From Sphingomonadales bacterium (GTDB taxonomy: Bacteria > Pseudomonadota > Alphaproteobacteria > Sphingomonadales > Sphingomonadaceae), in assembly GCA_027486275.1 (NCBI GenBank), contig JAIXPM010000412.1, forward strand, positions 1 through 6,808: a stretch of DNA of 6,808 nucleotides, written 5' to 3'. How positions within the stretch are numbered: the first letter of the stretch is position 1; each line of letters opens with the position of its first letter. Below are positions 5,309 to 6,808 of the stretch, in pieces. Made by a program: the position numbers and the translations under genes. A model generated the notes under the pieces. That model was given only the letters and a program-made list of their open reading frames with translations. It did not search any database and had not been told where the DNA came from.

Positions 5309-6808
5309 TCACTTGCTCTGCATCACCCACACGCCATTCCAGGCTTCCGTCGGCGGGCTTGCCAAGAGAGCCTGGCAACGATCGATATAGGTTTGTGAAA
5401 GGCTGTCGCTGGGATTGAGCTGCAGGCAACGTTCAAAACGCTGGATGGCGCGATCGAATTTGCCTCCACGATAATCCACCATGGCTTCGCCGAAATGGTT
5501 GACCACGTCCATAAGGTTCGGGAAGCTTTGGGTGTCATGAAAGTCGAGGATTTCGAACACACGGACCGGCTGGGTCTTGCCCTTGACGACAACCAGGTCG
5601 ATGTCGCGAAGACGATACGTTCCCCGGAGTTTGGACACTGTGGATTCACTCGCAAGAATGCGCGCCGAATAGGCCTTACAGGCGCTCTCCAACCGTGAAG
5701 CCAGATTCACACCGTCTCCAATAACGGTATAGTCCATGCGTTTGGGGCTTCCGATATTGCCGGACACCACATTATCGGTGTTGAGACCGATACCCATGTC
5801 AACGGTTTTCAGACCCTGCGCCCTGCGCACGACGTTCCATTCCCACAGTTCCTGGATCATTGTGATCGCGGCGCGTACAGCGCGATCAGGATCGTCCCCT
5901 TGGGCGACCGGCAGGCCAAAGCAGGCCATGATCGCATCGCCAATGAACTTGTCCAGCATCCCACCTTCGCGGGTAATGCAATCAACCATCATCGTGAAAT
6001 ACTGGTTGAGGAACTGTACGGTACCCTGCGCCCCGGACTCCTCTGTAATAGCTGTGAAACCGCGCACGTCGGTGAACATGATAGTGGCTTCGGCATTGAC
6101 GCCACCAAGAAGATCGAGTCCGTCATTCTCCAGCATCTTTGCAGCGATTACAGGATCCATATAGCGGGACATCGTCGATTTCATGCGTTTTTCGCTGCTG
6201 ATATCTTCGAACATCAGCATAGAACCGAGCGACTTATCATCTGCTGCTCGCAATGGCATGAACGTGATGTTGACCGATTTTTCCTGCGCACCCACTGAAA
6301 GGGTGCTGTCAGGGTAGAAACTGCTCTCTTGGCTGGCCCGAGTGTGTTCGAGTTGGTCAAGTAACCACTGGCCATTTTCGCCCAGCATGTCGGTCAGCGG
6401 TTTGCCAATGAGTTCCGCTTCCGATGCGCCCCAAATGCGTGCTCCAGCGGCGTTGCTGGTTACGATTTTGTTGTTGGCGTCAAGCGTGAGGACGCCGTTG
6501 GACATGCTTTGCAACATGCTTTCATTGTAGTTTTTTATCCGCTGCACATCATCGAAAAGCTTTGAGTTTTCGAGCGCGATGGCGATCTGCGCGGTAAACG
6601 CCTTCAGGCGTTGCTCGTCCTCATCCGAAAAGCTTCCGCCTTTCTTGTTGAGCACCTGTGCCACACCGATGGCGCGATTTTCCTTGTTGATGATGGGAAC
6701 GCACAGGATCGATCGCGTGAAGAAGCCGGTCTGCCTGTCGAAGGAAGGGTTGAACCGCAAATCTGCATAGGCATGCGGAATGTTCATTGTCTGGCCAGCG
6801 GTGAAAAC
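5309..6808 (-). CDS. Class III adenylate/guanylate cyclase with GAF and PAS domains (N-terminus cut by window edge)
   Basis: The frame is open to the last base, giving 499 visible residues. An internal ATG at 6787 lies within a GAF domain and is not the true start. Numbered from that Met: the GAF remainder is 1-75 (NIPHAYADLRFN, GFFTRSILCVPI); a helical linker and PAS domain span about 80-198 (SMSNGVLTLDANNKIVTSNA, ending FEDISSEKR); the cyclase domain is about 230-415. Its key residues are present: metal-binding Asp240 (FTDVRGFT) and Asp284, Lys280 and Thr354 as the purine-recognising pair, and Asn361 and Arg365 in VNLASRLE. Thr in place of Asp at the purine site is typical of subclass IIIb, which includes bicarbonate-stimulated enzymes. 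A TPR-like tail follows (about 430-475). It probably makes cAMP in response to a ligand sensed by GAF or PAS. No transmembrane segment is visible. No clear terminator follows. Confidence 0.9.
   Translation of the reverse strand, partial: VFTAGQTMNIPHAYADLRFNPSFDRQTGFFTRSILCVPIINKENRAIGVAQVLNKKGGSFSDEDEQRLKAFTAQIAIALENSKLFDDVQRIKNYNESMLQSMSNGVLTLDANNKIVTSNAAGARIWGASEAELIGKPLTDMLGENGQWLLDQLEHTRASQESSFYPDSTLSVGAQEKSVNITFMPLRAADDKSLGSMLMFEDISSEKRMKSTMSRYMDPVIAAKMLENDGLDLLGGVNAEATIMFTDVRGFTAITEESGAQGTVQFLNQYFTMMVDCITREGGMLDKFIGDAIMACFGLPVAQGDDPDRAVRAAITMIQELWEWNVVRRAQGLKTVDMGIGLNTDNVVSGNIGSPKRMDYTVIGDGVNLASRLESACKAYSARILASESTVSKLRGTYRLRDIDLVVVKGKTQPVRVFEILDFHDTQSFPNLMDVVNHFGEAMVDYRGGKFDRAIQRFERCLQLNPSDSLSQTYIDRCQALLASPPTEAWNGVWVMQSK

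Overview
The window looks like a piece of an alphaproteobacterial chromosome, most likely from a sphingomonad-type bacterium. This is inferred from the GC-rich coding sequence, the Tad/Flp pilus genes, the MetA-type outer-membrane protein and a GAF-PAS-cyclase. No rRNA or other strong taxonomic marker is present, so the placement is tentative. No CRISPR array, insertion sequence or tRNA gene can be supported.

Layout, left to right. Bases 1-225 (+ strand) hold the 3' end of a TadE-like pseudopilin gene whose product ends in six aspartates. It runs convergently into everything else, which is on the minus strand. Bases 256-1879 carry a tadE-like/tadG-like pair overlapping by 11 bp. A 482-bp non-coding stretch follows (1880-2361). 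Bases 2362-3991 carry a second tadE/tadG pair with the same 11-bp overlap. After a 250-bp AT-rich spacer comes a signal-peptide-bearing beta-barrel protein of the 'MetA-pathway of phenol degradation' family (4242-5048). A 260-bp spacer then precedes a class III adenylate/guanylate cyclase with GAF, PAS, catalytic and TPR-like C-terminal parts (5309-6808), cut off at its N-terminus by the window edge.

The main feature is the tandem duplication. Bases 256-1825 and 2362-3931 are homologous at a constant offset of 2106 bp with no net indel. By hand count the TadG-like proteins are about 85% identical over 395 residues and the TadE-like proteins about 78% over their last 130 residues. Homology stops at the tadG stop codon on one side and about 20 codons into tadE on the other, so each pair has its own promoter region and its own TadE N-terminus. 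With the convergent TadE-like fragment, at least three TadE-family genes lie within 4 kb.

Tad/Flp systems build adhesive type IVc pili. TadE is a pseudopilin processed by the TadV prepilin peptidase, and TadG is an envelope-anchored partner. The two TadG-like proteins here lack a recognisable von Willebrand A metal site. Instead they have a six-cysteine C-terminal region ending in an FGFED...DTDYDD signature that resembles DUF4114-type domains of secreted proteins. The cyclase could supply a second messenger affecting surface attachment, but nothing in the sequence ties it directly to the pilus genes.
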